A program made the position numbers and the translations under genes. 64,000 nt of DNA from Aquincola tertiaricarbonis (GTDB taxonomy: Bacteria; Pseudomonadota; Gammaproteobacteria; Burkholderiales; Burkholderiaceae_C), in NCBI RefSeq assembly GCF_000969605.1, contig NZ_JZUE01000024.1, positions 1 through 64,000 on the forward strand, written 5' to 3'. A model generated the notes under the pieces. That model was not told the origin of the DNA. It saw only the letters and a list, made by a program, of their open reading frames with translations, and did no database searches. The first letter of the stretch is position 1. Each line of letters begins with the position of its first letter. Shown here one piece after another: positions 44,189 through 53,501 of the stretch.

Positions 44189-44230
44189 TGCACTATATTG
44201 CTTGACGCTGCATTGACCCCTCGCTATCTT
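44189..44230 (+). promoter_or_regulatory. Promoter of bclA operon with BoxR-type operator
   Basis: TTGACG (44202-44207) and TATCTT (44225-44230) are 17 bases apart. TGCACTATATTGCT at 44189-44202, matching the boxC-side site at 12 of 14 or more positions, ends on the first base of the -35. A further TGCA is at 44209-44212 inside the spacer. Read leftward, TATAGT inside the same operator could be the -10 of boxR, which would give BoxR control of both divergent transcripts. The leader to the bclA ATG is about 200 bases; I see nothing else in it. Confidence 0.7.
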
Positions 44231-44437
44231 CCTGTCGCAGGCAAGATACTTCATTGCCTGTAGCGCATCAAGCAGAGTCGCCGGGTCAGGAGCCAGCCGC
44301 ATGTCGCAAGCCGCATTTCACCAACGCATGGCCGAGGCGGCGGGGCACGTCGCGGGCCACCCGCTCGAGGCCACGGCCTGACGCACCGGCCTGACATGGG
44401 CATCCGAGAAGACATCCCCGTGCGAGGAGACATCGCC

Positions 44438-46021
<1,584 letters not shown>

Positions 46022-46030
46022 GCGCCGCCG

Positions 46031-46094
46031 CCCGGCCGCCCCAAGGCGGCGCTCCTCCCGCGCGGCGGGATCCCGCGCAGCGGGAGGGTGCCCC
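46031..46094. repeat. GC-rich hairpin cluster between bclA and hydrolase
   Basis: GCCGCC (46035-46040) pairs with GGCGGC (46045-46050) across four bases, and GCGGGATCCCGC at 46065-46076 is a perfect palindrome nested in a larger arm CTCCCGC...GCGGGAG. There is no T-tract. The hairpins fill the whole 73-base gap, so they may protect or attenuate the operon message. Similar elements recur at 48111 and 50921. Confidence 0.6.
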
Positions 46095-46916
46095 ATGACC
46101 GGCACGCGCTTCGCCGAGCTGGCCTGGCAGGGCCGCACGGTGCGCATCGAGCACCAGTGGCTGCGTGTGGACGATGCCGCCGCGCCGCTGATGGTCTTCC
46201 TGCACGAGGGCCTGGGCTCGGTGGCCATGTGGAAGGACTTCCCGCAGCGGCTGTGCGATGCGCTGGGCGTGCGCGGGCTGGTCTTCTCCCGCCCCGGCTA
46301 TGGCCGCAGCACCCCCCGTGCGGCCGACGAGCGCTGGGCACCCGACTTCATGCACCGCCAGGCGCACGAGCTGCTGCCGGCGCTGTTCGATGCGCTGCGC
46401 ATCGACACGGCCGGCAGCCCGCCCTGGCTCTTCGGCCACAGCGACGGCGGCTCCATCGCGCTGCTGCATGCGGCCCGCCACCGCACAGCCGGCGCCATCG
46501 TGCTGGCGCCGCACCTGTTCGTGGAAGACCTGTCCATCACCAGCATCGAAGGCGCACGCCAGGCCTGGCTGACCACCGACCTGCCGCAGCGGCTGGGCCG
46601 CTACCACGACGATGCCGACTCGGCCTTCTGGGGCTGGAACCGCATCTGGCTGGACCCGGCCTTCCGCGGCTGGAACATCGAACACGAGGTGGCGCAGATC
46701 ACCGCGCCGGTACTCGCCATCCAGGGCATCGACGACGAGTACGGCACGCTGGAACAGGTGCGCAGCATCCGGCGGCTGCTGCCCGCCACGCAGCTGCTGG
46801 CGTTGCCCGACTGCGGCCATTCGCCGCACCGTGACCAGCCCGCGGCCGTCATCGCGGCGGCACGCGGCTTCCTGCAAGACCACCACCGCCCACACGACAC
46901 AAGGGGACCCCGATGA
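46095..46916 (+). CDS. Alpha/beta hydrolase of the benzoate cluster
   Basis: 273 residues. HEGLGSVAMWKDFPQRL holds the oxyanion region, PGYGRSTPR is the loop typical of this branch, the nucleophile elbow is FGHSDGGSIAL, the acid is in GIDDEYGT and the His in CGHSPHRDQP. Such hydrolases accompany box and ring-CoA clusters, perhaps hydrolysing a lactone or a dead-end CoA thioester; the substrate is not established here. Its stop overlaps the ABC binding-protein ATG by ATGA (46913-46916), so it is bound into the transport operon. Confidence 0.85.
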   Translation: MTGTRFAELAWQGRTVRIEHQWLRVDDAAAPLMVFLHEGLGSVAMWKDFPQRLCDALGVRGLVFSRPGYGRSTPRAADERWAPDFMHRQAHELLPALFDALRIDTAGSPPWLFGHSDGGSIALLHAARHRTAGAIVLAPHLFVEDLSITSIEGARQAWLTTDLPQRLGRYHDDADSAFWGWNRIWLDPAFRGWNIEHEVAQITAPVLAIQGIDDEYGTLEQVRSIRRLLPATQLLALPDCGHSPHRDQPAAVIAAARGFLQDHHRPHDTRGPR

Positions 46917-48088
46917 TCCGATCGACCGCATTCGCCATTCCGGCGCTGGCCGCCTCGCTGCTGATGGCATCGTCCGTGGCGATGGCGCAGGCCCAGCCCA
47001 AGCTGAAGGTGGGCCTGATGCTGCCGTACAGCGGCACCTTCACCGCGCTGGGCGTCGCCATCGAGAACGGCTTCCGCCTGTATGTGGACGAGCAGGGCGG
47101 CAAGCTGGCCGGCCGCGAGATCGAGTTCTTCAAGGTGGACGACGAGTCCGATCCGTCGAAGGCGACCGACAACGTCAACAAGCTGATCAAGCGCGACAAC
47201 GTCGACGTGCTGGTGGGCACGGTGCACAGCGGCGTGGCCATGGGCATGGCCCGCGCGGCCAAGGAAAGCGGCACGCTGCTGATCGTGCCCAACGCCGGCT
47301 CCGATGCCGTCACCGGCCCGATGTGCGCGGTCAACATCTTCCGCAGCAGCTTCTCCAACTGGCAGTCCAGCTACGGCATGGGCACGGTGGCAGCGAAGCA
47401 GGAGAAGAAGAAGACCGCGATGACCATCACCTGGAAGTACGCAGCCGGCGAGGAGATGACCAATGCCTTCAAGGAAGGCTTCGAGAAGGAAGGCGGCAAG
47501 GTCAGCAAGCAACTGACGCTGCCCTTCCCCAACGTGGAGTTCCAGGCGCTGCTCACCGAGATCGCCGCGGCCAAGCCCGATGCGGTGTTCGCCTTCTTCG
47601 CGGGCGGCGGCGCGGTGAAGTTCGTCAAGGACTATGCCGCCGCGGGCCTGAACAAGACCATCCCGCTGTACGGCTCGGGCTTCCTGACCGATGGCACGCT
47701 GGAGGCGCAGGGCGATGCCGCGCAGGGCCTGCTGACCACGCTTCACTATGCCGACGGCCTGAACACGCCGCGCGACAACCAGTTCCGCCTGGCCTACGCC
47801 AAGACCTTCAAGATGCAGCCCGACGTGTACGCGGTGCAGGGCTACGACGCGGCGCAGATGCTGGCCACAGGCCTGGCCGCGGTCAAGGGCGACGTGAGCA
47901 GGAAGGCCGAGTTCGCCGCCGCGCTGCAGAAGGCGAAGATCGACAGCCCGCGCGGGCCGTTCACGCTGTCCAAGTCGCACAACCCGGTGCAAGACATCTA
48001 CCTGCGCAAGGTGGACGGCAAGGAGAACAAGGTGGTCGGCATCGCCAGCAAGTCGCTGTCTGACCCCGCCCGCGGCTGCAGGATGTGA
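46913..48088 (+). CDS. Branched-chain-type ABC importer binding protein (benzoate cluster)
   Basis: 391 residues with a signal peptide (IPALAASLLMASSVAMAQA) and a periplasmic-binding-protein type 1 fold: LKVGLMLPYSGTFTALG, DVLVGTVHSGVAMGMARAAKESG, NIFRSSFSNWQSSYGMGTVA, AFFAGGGAVKFVKDYAAAGL and YDAAQMLATGL. Proteins of this branch beside aromatic degradation genes bind aromatic acids; here benzoate is the natural guess. The C terminus adds a short tail beyond the usual length. Confidence 0.9.
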   Translation: MIRSTAFAIPALAASLLMASSVAMAQAQPKLKVGLMLPYSGTFTALGVAIENGFRLYVDEQGGKLAGREIEFFKVDDESDPSKATDNVNKLIKRDNVDVLVGTVHSGVAMGMARAAKESGTLLIVPNAGSDAVTGPMCAVNIFRSSFSNWQSSYGMGTVAAKQEKKKTAMTITWKYAAGEEMTNAFKEGFEKEGGKVSKQLTLPFPNVEFQALLTEIAAAKPDAVFAFFAGGGAVKFVKDYAAAGLNKTIPLYGSGFLTDGTLEAQGDAAQGLLTTLHYADGLNTPRDNQFRLAYAKTFKMQPDVYAVQGYDAAQMLATGLAAVKGDVSRKAEFAAALQKAKIDSPRGPFTLSKSHNPVQDIYLRKVDGKENKVVGIASKSLSDPARGCRM

Positions 48089-48110
48089 CCACCCTCGGGG
48101 CGCCTTCCGG

Positions 48111-48165
48111 CGCTCCCCCTCAAGGGGGCGCCACCAACGGACCGGCGGAGCCGGATCCGTGGTGG
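48111..48165. repeat. Hairpin pair between binding protein and permease genes
   Basis: CCCCC (48115-48119) pairs with GGGGG (48124-48128) within GCGCTCCCCCTCAAGGGGGC, and CCACCAACGGA (48131-48141) pairs with TCCGTGGTGG (48156-48165) with one bulge, enclosing CCGG-N5-CCGG. They lie in the 127-base gap before the first permease gene. Stems just after a binding-protein gene often stabilise its message so that the receptor is made in excess over the membrane parts. Confidence 0.6.
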
Positions 48166-48215
48166 CCGCTTGATGAAGGCACGCAGCCGCGAAGGGCTGC
48201 ACCTGGAGACTGTCG

Positions 48216-49088
48216 ATGGATGTGCCTACCTTTCTGGTTCAGTGCCTGAACGCGGTGCAGTACGGGCTGCTGCTGTTCCTGCTGGCGTCGGGGCTGACGC
48301 TGATCTTCGGGATCATGGGCGTCATCAACCTGGCGCATGGCAGCTTCTACATGCTGGGCGCCTACATGGCGTTTGCGCTCAGCCCGCTGTTCGGCGACCA
48401 GTTCCTGCTGATGCTGGCCGCCGGCATCGTGCTGGCGGCGGTGTTCGGCTACTTCCTCGAGTGGGCCTTCTACAGCTACCTGTACCAGCGCGAGCACCTG
48501 CAGCAGGTGCTGATGACCTACGGCCTGATCCTGGTGTTCGAGGAGCTGCGCAGCATCTTGGTGGGCAACGACGTGCATGGCGTGAAGCCGCCCGAATGGC
48601 TGGCCGGCAGCTTCGCGCTGGGCGAGGTGATGAGCTATCCCACCTACCGGCTGTTCGCCTCGGCGGCCTGCATCGTGCTGGCGCTCGGCCTGTACTGGGT
48701 GGTCAACCGCACGCGGCTGGGCATGATGATCCGCGCCGGCGCCAGCAACCGCGACATGGTGCGCGGCCTGGGCATCGACATCCGGCGGCTGTACCGCATC
48801 GTGTTCGCCGCCGGCGTGGCGCTGGCGGCGCTGGCCGGCATGATCGCCGCGCCGATGTCCAGCGTGTACCCGGGCATGGGCGGCAGCGTGCTCATCATCT
48901 GCTTCGTGGTGGTGGTGATCGGCGGCATCGGCTCCATCACCGGCGCGCTGGTGGCCTCGCTGCTGGTGGGCTTCGTCGACACCTTCGGCAAGGTGTTCTT
49001 TGCCGAGCTCAGCGGCATCGGCGTGTACCTGCTGATGGCCATCGTGCTGATCTGGCGGCCCGAAGGCCTGATGGGCCGCAGGGCTTGA
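48216..49088 (+). CDS. Branched-chain-type ABC importer permease (LivH-like)
   Basis: 290 residues with about eight membrane segments. The N terminus QCLNAVQYGLLLFLLASGLT then LIFGIMGVINLAHGSFYMLGAYMAF is the LivH hallmark. The coupling loop is around RTRLGMMIRAGASNRDMVRGLGIDIRRLYRIVF, and GGIGSITGALVASLLVGFVDTFGK closes the channel half. It forms the membrane pore with the LivM-like protein. ATG at 48216 follows ACCTGGAGACTGTCG. Next gene starts four bases after its stop. Confidence 0.92.
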   Translation: MDVPTFLVQCLNAVQYGLLLFLLASGLTLIFGIMGVINLAHGSFYMLGAYMAFALSPLFGDQFLLMLAAGIVLAAVFGYFLEWAFYSYLYQREHLQQVLMTYGLILVFEELRSILVGNDVHGVKPPEWLAGSFALGEVMSYPTYRLFASAACIVLALGLYWVVNRTRLGMMIRAGASNRDMVRGLGIDIRRLYRIVFAAGVALAALAGMIAAPMSSVYPGMGGSVLIICFVVVVIGGIGSITGALVASLLVGFVDTFGKVFFAELSGIGVYLLMAIVLIWRPEGLMGRRA

Positions 49089-49092
49089 CGAC

Positions 49093-50148
49093 ATGAAGAC
49101 CGACCTCGGCGCAACGTCCCCATCCGCTGCCATGGCCCTGCCTGCAAGCCCCCTACACGGCCCGGCGGCCGCCCCGCCGCGGCCGGCGGGCTGGAAGCCG
49201 GCCCTGCCCGCGCTGTGCGTGCTGGGCGCGCTGGCCGCACTGGCCCCGGTGCTCACGCCCTACCTCACCGACCTGCTGCTGAAGGTGATGATCCTGTCGA
49301 TCTTCGCGCTCAGCCTGCAGCTGGTGGTGGGCATGACCGGGCTGGTGAGCCTGGGCCATGCGGCCTTCTACGGCATCGGCGCCTACGTCACCGTGCTGGC
49401 CTCGGGCGAAGCCGGCGGCTCCATCGCCACCGTGCTGCCGCTGGCGATGGGCGGCGCGGCGGCCTATGCGCTGTTCGTCGGCGCGCTGGGGCTGCGCACT
49501 CGGGGCATCTACTTCATCATGGTCACGCTGGCCTTCGCGCAGATGGCGTACTTCGTGTTCCACGACACCGGCATCGGCGGCGGCAGCGACGGCATCTACC
49601 TGTACGTGCGGCCTTCGCTGGGGCCCATCGACCTGGAGGACCGGCGCACGCTGTTCTACCTGGCGCTGGCCGCGCTGGCGGGCACCTACGGGCTGCTGGC
49701 GCTGATCCGCCGCTCACGCTTCGGCGCCGCGCTGGCCGGCATCCGGGTGAACGAGCAGCGCATGCGGGCCGCCGGCTTCAACACCTACCTGTACAAGCTG
49801 GCGGCCTTCGTCATCGGCGGTGCGCTCGCCGGGCTGGCGGGCTTCCTCGTGGCCTCGCGCGACGGCGTGGTCAACCCCGAGATGCTGTCCTGGCACACCT
49901 CGGGCGACGTGCTGCTGATGATCATCCTCGGCGGCCTGGGCAGCCTGCGCGGCGCGGTGATCGGCGCGGTGGCCTTCACGCTGCTGCGCGAGGTGCTGTC
50001 CACGCACGGGCTGGTGGGGCCGCTGGCCGACCACTGGCAGCTCACGCTGGGCCTGGCCATCATCGGCTTCGTCGCGCTGCTGCCCAAGGGGCTGATCGGG
50101 CTGATGGATCGGCTGTCGCCCCAGGGCACGCACAAGGGAGCCGCATGA
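49093..50148 (+). CDS. Branched-chain-type ABC importer permease (LivM-like)
   Basis: 351 residues. A 35-residue Pro/Ala-rich N-terminal extension precedes about nine membrane helices. LivM features include SLQLVVGMTGLVSLGHAAFYGIGAYV, RGIYFIMVTLAFAQMAYF, RSRFGAALAGIRVNEQRMRAAGFN (coupling helix) and LGGLGSLRGAVIGAV. It pairs with the LivH-like permease. The stop overlaps the first ATPase gene by ATGA at 50145-50148. Confidence 0.92.
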   Translation: MKTDLGATSPSAAMALPASPLHGPAAAPPRPAGWKPALPALCVLGALAALAPVLTPYLTDLLLKVMILSIFALSLQLVVGMTGLVSLGHAAFYGIGAYVTVLASGEAGGSIATVLPLAMGGAAAYALFVGALGLRTRGIYFIMVTLAFAQMAYFVFHDTGIGGGSDGIYLYVRPSLGPIDLEDRRTLFYLALAALAGTYGLLALIRRSRFGAALAGIRVNEQRMRAAGFNTYLYKLAAFVIGGALAGLAGFLVASRDGVVNPEMLSWHTSGDVLLMIILGGLGSLRGAVIGAVAFTLLREVLSTHGLVGPLADHWQLTLGLAIIGFVALLPKGLIGLMDRLSPQGTHKGAA

Positions 50149-50891
50149 TGGCCGCGATGCTGCAAGTGGAAAGCCTGAGCCGGCGCTTCGGCGGCCTGCT
50201 GGCCGTCAGCGACGTGGCCCTGGACCTGCACGTGGGCGAGGTGCATGCGGTGATCGGCACCAACGGCGCAGGCAAGTCCACGCTGATCAACATGCTGTCG
50301 GGCGAGATCGGCGCCAGCGCCGGCCGCATCCGCTTCGACGGGCAGGACGTCACCGGCTGGTCGCAGCACCGCCGCGCCCGCGCCGGCGTGGGCCGCAGCT
50401 ACCAGCGCACCACCATCTTCCCGGAGTTCACCGTGCGCGAGAACTGCCGGCTGGCCGCGCAGGCCGCCTTCGCGCGGCCGTGGGCGCTGTGGCAATCGGC
50501 CACCGGCTGCGTGCGCAGCAATGCCGCCGCGCAGGCGGCGCTGGAGGCCGCCGGCCTGGCGCACGAGGCCGACCGCATCGCCGGCACCATGAGCCACGGC
50601 GGCAAGCGCCAGCTGGAGGTGGCGATGTGCCTGGCCACCGCGCCGCGGGTGCTGCTGCTGGACGAGCCACTGGCCGGCATGGGCGCGGAGGAGACCGACC
50701 GCATGCTGGCGCTGCTGCAGCGGCTGAAGGCCACGCATGCGGTGCTGCTGGTGGAGCACGACATGGACGCGGTGTTCCGCATCGCCGACCGCATCACGGT
50801 GATGGTCAACGGCTGCGTGATCGCCACCGGCGAGCCGGAGCACATCCGCCGCCACCCCGACGTGCAGACCGCTTACCTGGGCGAGCATTGA
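50145..50891 (+). CDS. Branched-chain-type ABC importer ATPase (LivG-like)
   Basis: 248 residues. Walker A is GTNGAGKSTL, the Q-loop region is GRSYQRTTIFPEFTVREN, the signature is MSHGGKRQLEVAM (SHGGK in place of the usual SGGQ; this GGK/Q variation is common in LivG) and Walker B is RVLLLDEPLAGMG, with the switch His in LVEHDM. The LivG-specific long C-terminal region (ADRITVMVNGCVIATGEPEHIRRHPDVQTAYLGE) is present. It drives uptake with the LivF-like ATPase. Confidence 0.93.
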   Translation: MMAAMLQVESLSRRFGGLLAVSDVALDLHVGEVHAVIGTNGAGKSTLINMLSGEIGASAGRIRFDGQDVTGWSQHRRARAGVGRSYQRTTIFPEFTVRENCRLAAQAAFARPWALWQSATGCVRSNAAAQAALEAAGLAHEADRIAGTMSHGGKRQLEVAMCLATAPRVLLLDEPLAGMGAEETDRMLALLQRLKATHAVLLVEHDMDAVFRIADRITVMVNGCVIATGEPEHIRRHPDVQTAYLGEH

Positions 50892-50920
50892 TGACGACCC
50901 CCCAGCTCACTTCGTTCACT

Positions 50921-50966
50921 GCCCCCCAGGGGGGCGTTCAGTCCCTTCGGGCGGCCGGGCGGGACT
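50921..50966. repeat. Hairpins between livG-like and livF-like genes
   Basis: GCCCCCC (50921-50927), one base, GGGGGGC (50929-50935) is a perfect inverted repeat. AGTCCC (50940-50945) pairs with GGGACT (50961-50966), the last ending four bases before the ATPase start codon, so this stem could hide its ribosome binding site. No T-tract is present. Confidence 0.6.
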
Positions 50967-50969
50967 GAC

Positions 50970-51671
50970 ATGGTCACCATCGAAGGCCTCAACACCTACT
51001 ACGGCGACAGCCACATCCTGCGTGGCGTCGACGTCGAGATCCCGACCGCCACGGCCGTCGGCCTGCTCGGCCGCAACGGCATGGGCAAGACGACGCTCAT
51101 CCGCTCGCTGATGGGCTATGTGAAGCCCGCCTCCGGCCGCGTGCAGGTGGACGGCAAGGACGTCACCGGCTGGCCGCCGGAGAAGATGGCGCGGCTGGGC
51201 ATTGGCTACGTGCCCGAGGGCCGCGGCATCTTCCCCAACCTGACGGTGCGCGAGAACCTGGTGATGACCGAGCGCCCGGGCCTGGACGGCCGCCGCGCCT
51301 GGACCTTGGAGCGGGTGCTGAGCACCTTCCCGCGGCTGGCCGAACGGTTGGGCCATGGCGGCCAGCAGCTGTCGGGCGGCGAGCAGCAGATGCTGTCCAT
51401 CGGCCGCGCGCTGATGACCAACCCCCGGCTGGTCATCCTGGACGAGGCCACCGAAGGCCTGGCGCCGCTGATCGTGGCCGAGATCTGGCGCGTGATCGGC
51501 GAGATCCGCGCCACCGGCATCGCCACGCTGATCGTGGACCGCGACTACCGCAAGGTGCTGGCGCACACCGACCAGGCGGTGGTGATGCAGAAGGGCCGCA
51601 TCGAGCGGGCCGGCGCCTCCACCATGCTGGCGGCGGACACGGCCGGCCTGGCCGAGTACCTGGGTGTCTGA
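50970..51671 (+). CDS. Branched-chain-type ABC importer ATPase (LivF-like)
   Basis: 233 residues, the usual LivF length. Walker A GRNGMGKTTL, signature LSGGEQQML, Walker B LVILDEATEGLAP (DEATEGLAP is the LivF form) and VPEGRGIFPNLTVREN are all present. A Leu-Ile-Val-Asp-Arg-Asp-Tyr stretch occupies the switch region where LivF normally has VEQN; there is no obvious switch His, as in other LivF proteins. It ends the benzoate operon; the next gene is convergent. Confidence 0.93.
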   Translation: MVTIEGLNTYYGDSHILRGVDVEIPTATAVGLLGRNGMGKTTLIRSLMGYVKPASGRVQVDGKDVTGWPPEKMARLGIGYVPEGRGIFPNLTVRENLVMTERPGLDGRRAWTLERVLSTFPRLAERLGHGGQQLSGGEQQMLSIGRALMTNPRLVILDEATEGLAPLIVAEIWRVIGEIRATGIATLIVDRDYRKVLAHTDQAVVMQKGRIERAGASTMLAADTAGLAEYLGV

Positions 51672-51719
51672 AGCCACGCGCAGGCCGCGTACCCCTCGGT
51701 AGACGGCCTCGGCGTCGCC

Positions 51720-53225
51720 TCAGCCCAGGCGCTTCAGCGCATGCACCACCTCGCGGGTGGCGGTGTACAGCGTGCGGAAGTGCGGATAGATCCGGCTGTA
51801 GAACGCATGCCGGTCCGCGTCGGGATGGACCAGGCGGCCAGGGCGCACCCAGCGCTGCAGGTCGTCGGGCTGCAGCAGGCCGGCCGCCCGACCGGCAAGG
51901 AAGGCATCGCCATACGCCGCGCCCACCGTCACGCCGGGCACCTCCTGGCTCACGCCGGTGATGTCGGACACGATCTGCAGCCCGGTGTCGGTCTGTGCAC
52001 CGCCGCCCACGGCCACCACGCGGCGCACCTGCGCGCCGATGTCGGCGAAGGCCTCCAGGTTGTGGCGGATGCCGAAGCCGATGCCCTCCAGCACCGCGCG
52101 GAACAACTGCTCGCGGCGATGGCCCAGGCCCAGGCCGGCCACCACGCCGCTGGCCAACGGATCGTTGATCGGGGTGCGCTCGCCGCTGAAGTAGGGCAGC
52201 ACCAGCAGGCCGCCGGCACCGGGCGGCACCTCGGCCGCGCGGGCGAACAGCTCGGCATAGCCCTCGTCGGGCGGCAGGTCGCGGGCCAGTTCGTCCTTGA
52301 ACCAGCGGGTCAGGCTGCCGGTGGTGCTCATGCCGGCGGCCAGGTTCCAGCTGCCGGGCGTGGCGCCGGCCACGGTCCACACCCGTGGGTCGGGCGTGGG
52401 TGTGGCCTGCTGCAGCACGAAGAAGGTGGTGCTGCCGTGCATCAGCATCAGGTCGCCGGGCTGGGTGACGCCCACGCTCAGCGCCTCGCTCAAGGCGTCG
52501 ATGGTGCCGAAGGCCACCGGCGTGCCCACGTCCAGGCCGGTGTGCGTCGCCGCCTCGGGCTGCAGCCGGCCGGCCAGGTCCTCGGCCCAGCCCAGCGGCG
52601 GCAGCAGGCCGATGGGCGTCACCTCTGCGGCATGGGTGTCGTCCCACTGGCCGGTGGCGGGGTTGTACAGCGGCATGAAGTGGCTGGCGCTGTGGCGGTC
52701 CATCGTCAGCGCGCCGGTGAGCCGCCACACCAGGTACGAGGTGGCCGACACCAGGTGCCGCGTGGCCTGCCACACCGCCGGCTCCTGCTGGCGCAGCCAG
52801 CGGATCTTCGGGCCGATGGCCTGGCTGCTCAGGCTCATGCGCGAGAAGGCCTGGATCGTGTCGGCGCCGATGGCCTGCTCCAGCTCGGCGATCTGCTGCG
52901 TGGCCCGCACGTCCACGCCGTAGAGGATGCCGGGGCGCAGCGGCCGCCCGGCCGCATCCAGCGGCAGCAGGCAGGGGCCGATGGCGCTCACCGCCATGGC
53001 CGCGATGCGCCCGGGCGCCAGCCCGCTGTCGGCCAGCAGACGCCGGCTGAGCAGGCCCACGTCGTGCCACCAGACGGCATCGGCGTCCTGCTCCACATGG
53101 CCGGGTTGTGGCATCGACAGGCCATGCGGCTGCACCGCGGTGCACAGCACCCGGCCCGCCAGGTCGGTGAGCACCGCCTTGCTGCTGTAGGTGCCGACGT
53201 CGATGCCGAGCAGGTGGTCTTGCAT
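51720..53225 (-). CDS. FGGY-family carbohydrate kinase
   Basis: 501 residues of the FGGY (ribulokinase/xylulokinase/glycerol kinase) family. The ATPase core shows LLGIDVGTYSSKAVLTDLAG (phosphate 1), GYAELFARAAEVPPGAGGLLVLPYFSGERTPINDPLASG, and VVAVGGGAQTDTGLQIVSDITG (adenosine site). SPLSSQ-type substrate loop is SRMSLSSQAIGPKIRWL. Sequence looks xylulokinase-like but the sugar cannot be fixed. A dehydrogenase remnant lies just upstream on the same strand, hinting at a former acid-sugar or polyol pathway. Confidence 0.88.
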   Translation of the reverse strand: MQDHLLGIDVGTYSSKAVLTDLAGRVLCTAVQPHGLSMPQPGHVEQDADAVWWHDVGLLSRRLLADSGLAPGRIAAMAVSAIGPCLLPLDAAGRPLRPGILYGVDVRATQQIAELEQAIGADTIQAFSRMSLSSQAIGPKIRWLRQQEPAVWQATRHLVSATSYLVWRLTGALTMDRHSASHFMPLYNPATGQWDDTHAAEVTPIGLLPPLGWAEDLAGRLQPEAATHTGLDVGTPVAFGTIDALSEALSVGVTQPGDLMLMHGSTTFFVLQQATPTPDPRVWTVAGATPGSWNLAAGMSTTGSLTRWFKDELARDLPPDEGYAELFARAAEVPPGAGGLLVLPYFSGERTPINDPLASGVVAGLGLGHRREQLFRAVLEGIGFGIRHNLEAFADIGAQVRRVVAVGGGAQTDTGLQIVSDITGVSQEVPGVTVGAAYGDAFLAGRAAGLLQPDDLQRWVRPGRLVHPDADRHAFYSRIYPHFRTLYTATREVVHALKRLG

Positions 53226-53235
53226 GCGCGGAAGA

Positions 53236-53430
53236 CTAGGCCTTGCCGGCCGCGCCCGGTGCTGGGGCGATCCCGGCCATCAGCTCGCACAGCTTGAAGA
53301 TGGCGGTGGCGTTCAGCTCGCCCCAACCGAGGTTCTGCGCCACCTTGTTCAGCTCATGCACCATGTTGCTGAGCATCACCGGCACGCCCAGGCTCTCGGC
53401 GTGGTTGCGGATCAGCTCGGTGTCCCGCGG
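53236..53430 (-). pseudogene. C-terminal remnant of a 3-hydroxyacid/6-phosphogluconate-type dehydrogenase
   Basis: The frame ending at TAG 53236-53238 reads SPRDTELIRNHAESLGVPVM, then LSNMVHELNKVAQNLGWGEL and NATAIFKLCELMAGIAPAPG. It has the shape of the last helices of the beta-hydroxyacid dehydrogenase family (K/RDxxLxxxxAxxLGVPxPLxxxxxxLxxxAxxxGxGxxDxxA). No start or Rossmann domain precedes it; about 65 codons remain. It lies ten bases upstream of the FGGY kinase. The exact enzyme cannot be named. Confidence 0.6.
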
Positions 53431-53501
53431 TGAAGATCATGGTGGGTGCGAGCCTGGTGGTGCGCGGCAGCGTCGCCTGATCGTCGGGCTGCCGCGCGGC
53501 T

